Assembly: GCA_937927445.1 (NCBI GenBank)
Contig: CALAOB010000069.1
Location: 1-45,590, forward strand
Direction of reading: 5' to 3'
DNA from: an uncultured Oribacterium sp.
GTDB taxonomy: Bacteria > Bacillota > Clostridia > Lachnospirales > Lachnospiraceae
Length of the DNA stretch: 45,590 nucleotides
The position numbers and the translations under genes were made by a program. The notes under the pieces are model-generated. The model did no database searches. It saw only the letters and a list, made by a program, of their open reading frames with translations, and had not been told where the DNA came from. Shown here piece by piece: positions 42,605-45,590 of the stretch (position 1 is its first letter; each line of letters starts with the position of its first letter).

Positions 42605-43708
42605 TCAGTTGCCGTTCGAGATGATGTCGCGGCGGAGGATGTGCCGGAGGTCTGCGCTGCTGAGATCCTGCACGAGGTGGGTGACGAGTGCGATGGTGGC
42701 GTCGATGTCGTCTGTCTTGCAGAAGTTGTAGTGGCTGTGCACGTAGCGGCTCGGGACGCCGAGGACGAGGACCGGGACGGCCTGCCGTGTGAGGCTGATG
42801 ACGCCGGCATTGGTGCCGCCGCCTCTGCGAACGGCTTCCTGATAGCGGATGTGGTACTTTTCGGCGATGTGCTCGGCGACTTCGATGAAGGCCGGGTTCG
42901 AGATGTAGCTTCTGTCCATGATGCGGATCTGCGTGCCTTCGCCCATCCGGCACTGCGCCTGCTGCACGCCGAAATAGAAGTCATCCGATGGGGAGCCTTC
43001 GAAGACGATCGCGAGGTCCGGGTGGACCTGCTGCGCAGTGACGGTCGCGCCGCGCTCTCCGACTTCTTCCTGTGCGGCGAGTGCGCCGACCAGTCTGACC
43101 GGGAGTGTGGCGGCCTGGGCACGGAGCTGCTGCATGATTTCGATGATGACGGCGCAGCCGACGCGGTTGTCGAACGCCTTGCCGAAGCAGAGTCCGTGCT
43201 TTTCGTCATAGTCGAAGCGGACATCCGGCACGATCGGATCACCGATGTGGATGCCAAAGGACGTGATCACTTCTTCTCTGCTGGTGGCGCCGACGTCGAG
43301 CTTCAGGGTTTCAATCTGGAGCTTCGTGTTTTTCCGCTCTTCTTCGCTCATGAAGTGGACGGGTTCGGAGGCGATGATGCCCCGGATGTACTCTCCCTTC
43401 CGATTGCGGATCAGGACGGAGTGCGCCGGCAGGCTGGTCGGGTGGAAGCCGCCGAGGAGGATAATTTTCAGTGTTCCGTCGTCTTCGATGCTCTGCACCA
43501 TCATGCCGCATTCATCGAGATGCGCGTCGAGGAGAAGGGTCGGGCGGTCGTCCGGCTCCTGCGCCGGCAGATTGAGGTAGAGATTATTCATCGCGTCGTT
43601 CCGGTAGCACAGCCCCCCGAGATAGGGCTCGGCACACCGCAGTACATCTTCTTCATATCCGCTGGGACCGAAGGCGTCGGCCAGCGCCTGAAACAGATTA
43701 AGATTCAT
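42605..43708 (-). CDS. M42-family metallo-aminopeptidase
   Basis: The 367-residue cytoplasmic peptidase has a two-metal site: H and D in LLLDAHLDECG (near 60), D in GKAFDNRVGC (near 178), EE in AAQEEVGERGA (near 212) and H in VPSRYVHSHYN (near 320). RRGGGTNAG is the usual substrate loop. M42 enzymes assemble into large tetrahedral particles and trim peptides. The ribosome site is AAGGA. Fragments resembling its last codons recur at 34299-34325 and 45443-45496, joined to the CATTGGCC module. Confidence 0.9.
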   Translation of the reverse strand: MNLNLFQALADAFGPSGYEEDVLRCAEPYLGGLCYRNDAMNNLYLNLPAQEPDDRPTLLLDAHLDECGMMVQSIEDDGTLKIILLGGFHPTSLPAHSVLIRNRKGEYIRGIIASEPVHFMSEEERKNTKLQIETLKLDVGATSREEVITSFGIHIGDPIVPDVRFDYDEKHGLCFGKAFDNRVGCAVIIEIMQQLRAQAATLPVRLVGALAAQEEVGERGATVTAQQVHPDLAIVFEGSPSDDFYFGVQQAQCRMGEGTQIRIMDRSYISNPAFIEVAEHIAEKYHIRYQEAVRRGGGTNAGVISLTRQAVPVLVLGVPSRYVHSHYNFCKTDDIDATIALVTHLVQDLSSADLRHILRRDIISNGN

Positions 43709-43765
43709 TTTGATCGTTCCTTTCTGGTTTTCGTTTGTGTTTACTATAGTAGCACGGATTGACAG

Positions 43766-43800
43766 GGGATGCGGGGGCTGACCATATTACGAAGTGATTT
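43766..43800 (-). repeat. Degenerate terminal module after the AlbA_2 gene
   Basis: GGGGGCTGACCATATTACGA is a weak match to GGGGTCTGACCCCATTACGA. It lies 8 bases after the stop of the AlbA_2 gene. Confidence 0.5.
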
Positions 43801-43807
43801 AATGATA

Positions 43808-45157
43808 CTACACGTCATATACGGTGTATCTGATATTTCTTGCTTTTCCGATCTGCCTGAGCTTTTTACTCGTAACCAGGTTCCGGATGCGTCGTGAAGC
43901 ACTGGCTGCGCTGATATCCAGCAGCTTTTCGACATCTGCTCTTGTGATTTCGCCGTGTGTTCGGGCATACTGCAGAATCTGCTGCGCTGTATCATCGGCT
44001 GGTCTGGTTTCTGGATTCGGTTCAACAGCTGTTGTCGTCCTGTTTTCTACAGCTTCTTTCATTTCGGATCTGCTGTTTATGTTCGGAAGGATGATTTTAA
44101 AGCTGTTGTTGGTTGTGGTGATCGTCGGCTGTTCAGTCTTACCTTCATAAGCCCGCAGTATTTTTCCGAGGCCGGTACCATACGCTTCGATCAGATGCAG
44201 GCGGTAGAAAACATTGGCCAGTTCCTGATTTCGGCATACGGATATGCCCGCCATCACATCTTCCAGTTCGATTCCTGGAACCAGTCCGCCGATCGATACG
44301 AATTCGATACGGTCTTCGTACATGCTGATCAGAGCGCTGGCACTGTATGCGTAGTCGCGGTGTACCAGCAGATTTAAGAGTGCCTCTCTGACTGCTAGTT
44401 CCGGATAATCTCTGGTATCGATTCGGGTTAGTTTTTCAATCGTGGCTCGTGTTCGATTTCGGAAATCGATGAAATCATAGACTTCATTCATCTGCTTCAT
44501 GAGTGATCCGCCGAATTCCCTGCGGTCTGTGAAAATCACCTGATCGGTTCCCTGAAACACGGCTACTTTAATGGTATGTGTGCACTGGTCTGACAGAAGA
44601 AGTGCCAGATTCGTATATAATCCATCCCGGTCGATCAGCTTCAGGCTGCGCATCTGCTGTGCGCCGAACTCTACATTTCGAAGCTGAAACTCTTTTTCTG
44701 TGGCTTCGAAGCTCAGTGCCTGATTCAGGCTCCGCATGGACTCAAAGCAATCGCCATCTGTTTCTTTAATCATCCGCCGAATGGCGCTATCTGTGGCCGG
44801 CACGGATGAATATCCCTGTCTGACATAAACACCTTCTGGCCGCATACCCTTTTTGGCGATGTAGTATGGTCGATCTGTTCCACGCTGGATTTCTACTTCC
44901 ACAATTGCCTTGCCGTCCTCTTCGATGGTGTCATAATGCAAAAACATCGTAAGATCTGGTTTGATGGAATCCCTTACCATATTGCTGATTTGTAAGGACA
45001 CACTGTCTGCATCCTCCACACCGAGGATGCTTCCATCATCATTTACGCCTATATACAGTTTTCCACCGTCGCAATTGGCAAATGCTATGATTTCTTTTTT
45101 GATATCACTTATCACGACTGCTTTTAATTCAACTGTTTCACTCTCCTGATAACGCAT
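43808..45157 (-). CDS. AlbA_2 (Schlafen-like) domain regulator with ATPase-like and winged-helix domains
   Basis: The 449-residue protein has an N-terminal AlbA_2 domain (ESETVELKAVVISDIKKEII, then AFANCDGGKLYIGVNDDGSI). A central HATPase-like domain follows (REALLNLLVHRDYAYSASAL, near 255). C-terminal winged helices contain THGEITRADVEKLLDISAAS (near 400). The family is usually annotated as a transcriptional regulator or ATP-binding protein of unknown role. The ribosome site is GGAGGAAG. A perfect 12-bp inverted repeat upstream (45199-45234) is a natural candidate for its own binding site; a relative of that repeat lies upstream of the PatB-like gene. Confidence 0.82.
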   Translation of the reverse strand: MRYQESETVELKAVVISDIKKEIIAFANCDGGKLYIGVNDDGSILGVEDADSVSLQISNMVRDSIKPDLTMFLHYDTIEEDGKAIVEVEIQRGTDRPYYIAKKGMRPEGVYVRQGYSSVPATDSAIRRMIKETDGDCFESMRSLNQALSFEATEKEFQLRNVEFGAQQMRSLKLIDRDGLYTNLALLLSDQCTHTIKVAVFQGTDQVIFTDRREFGGSLMKQMNEVYDFIDFRNRTRATIEKLTRIDTRDYPELAVREALLNLLVHRDYAYSASALISMYEDRIEFVSIGGLVPGIELEDVMAGISVCRNQELANVFYRLHLIEAYGTGLGKILRAYEGKTEQPTITTTNNSFKIILPNINSRSEMKEAVENRTTTAVEPNPETRPADDTAQQILQYARTHGEITRADVEKLLDISAASASRRIRNLVTSKKLRQIGKARNIRYTVYDV

Positions 45158-45198
45158 ATCTTCTTCCTCCGTGTTTTTATCTCATCATTATCTTATCA

Positions 45199-45234
45199 TA
45201 TCTCGTCAAAAGAATCGATTTATTTGACGAGATA
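45199..45234. promoter_or_regulatory. Operator candidate of the AlbA_2 gene
   Basis: TATCTCGTCAAA and TTTGACGAGATA, exact 12-bp arms, enclose a 12-nt centre containing ATCGAT. It lies 42-77 bases upstream of ATG 45157. Confidence 0.65.
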
Positions 45235-45317
45235 AATGAGGAGATAATTCGATACGCATCATTCGACGCCTTGATTTTCCACGCAGTTACGTTATTTTTG
45301 CACATTCAACGTTCATT

Positions 45318-45540
45318 TAATCTCATCATTATCTCATCACGAATCTCGTCACAAGTCGATTCACATGAGGAGATATGAGGGAGATAAAGGTCGGGTGATG
45401 ATGTGGAGGGCGGAGGCATTGGCCCTGGACATAGCGGCGAGGTCAGTCGCCGTCCGAGAGGATGTCGCAACGGAGGATGCACCAGACATGCGCTGGAAGT
45501 TGGTTTTACACCCTTTCGGGTATACGGGGTCTGCCCCCCC
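45318..45540 (-). repeat. Composite intergenic repeat, copy D, with M42-gene fragment
   Basis: It contains TCTCGTCACAAGTCGATTC with AGGAGATATGAGGGAGATAA, as in copy A. GATGTGGAGGGCGGAGG and CATTGGCC (45417-45424) follow. At 45443-45496 there is a fragment whose minus strand encodes CILRCDILSDGD and stop, like the end of the M42 peptidase. A CCCTTTCGGGTATACGGGG terminal part follows. No long hairpin is present. The stretch 45158-45590 holds no gene. Confidence 0.8.
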
Positions 45541-45590
45541 CAGGCCGTCCGAAAACTGCTTTTACAAGGCATTTTCTGGCGGTCTTTGTG

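Noticed and set aside
34098..45540. Insertion sequence explaining the composite repeats
   Set aside because: No transposase or remnant of one is encoded and no target-site duplication is apparent; they look like non-coding mosaic elements.

Overview
This window looks like a chromosomal segment of a GC-rich member of the Clostridia, most likely Lachnospiraceae. Supporting signs are lipoproteins with Ala/Thr/Glu-rich linkers after the lipobox, AGGAGG-type ribosome sites, Gram-positive transporter sets (BMP nucleoside ABC system, TRAP), an HcpR/FrdX-type locus, and a strictly anaerobic glycyl-radical enzyme. No rRNA or tRNA gene was recognised. Most genes lie on the minus strand.

Left half (1-27.6 kb) is ordinary core-like sequence. 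It holds a truncated secreted DUF5722 protein, a small lipoprotein, and a YbiT-type ABC-F ATPase behind an attenuator-like leader. Next comes a nucleoside import cluster (bmpA-like, then nupOPQ-like) in which a YjjI/YjjW glycyl-radical enzyme pair sits between the binding protein and the ATPase. Then follow an alpha/beta hydrolase coupled to a MATE pump and a large hybrid histidine kinase. A 957-base divergent spacer contains six 37-nt palindromic units. It is followed by a DUF3298-type lipoprotein with a leader ORF, a diaminopentanoate-dehydrogenase-like enzyme behind a 19-bp-spacer MerR promoter, a MerR regulator, a LysR regulator divergent from aspA, and an Hcp-fragment / FrdX / Crp-Fnr locus.

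Right half (27.6-45.6 kb) is an accessory mosaic. It contains an AbiE-type toxin-antitoxin pair, a SWIM protein, a SAM methyltransferase, Nudix, methyltransferase and HNH pseudogenes, a truncated antitoxin-like protein, two AAA ATPases (DUF234 and DUF4143 types), an AlbA_2 regulator-like protein, an M42 peptidase, and a GntR-controlled TRAP/enolase-superfamily/PatB-like operon. The intergenic spaces are filled with related repeat modules: a GGAGGGCGG-GCATTGGCC module, very long hairpins with compensatory changes, a terminal module that supplies the stop codon and last four residues (LRIS) of two unrelated proteins, 28-nt iterons at an exact 32-bp period upstream of both ATPase genes, and fragments of neighbouring genes.

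Across the whole window the word GGCCAATG/CATTGGCC occurs about 22 times by eye, against roughly two expected. It occurs both inside genes and between them. This word and the covarying hairpin mosaic are the strongest candidates for an undescribed system here.
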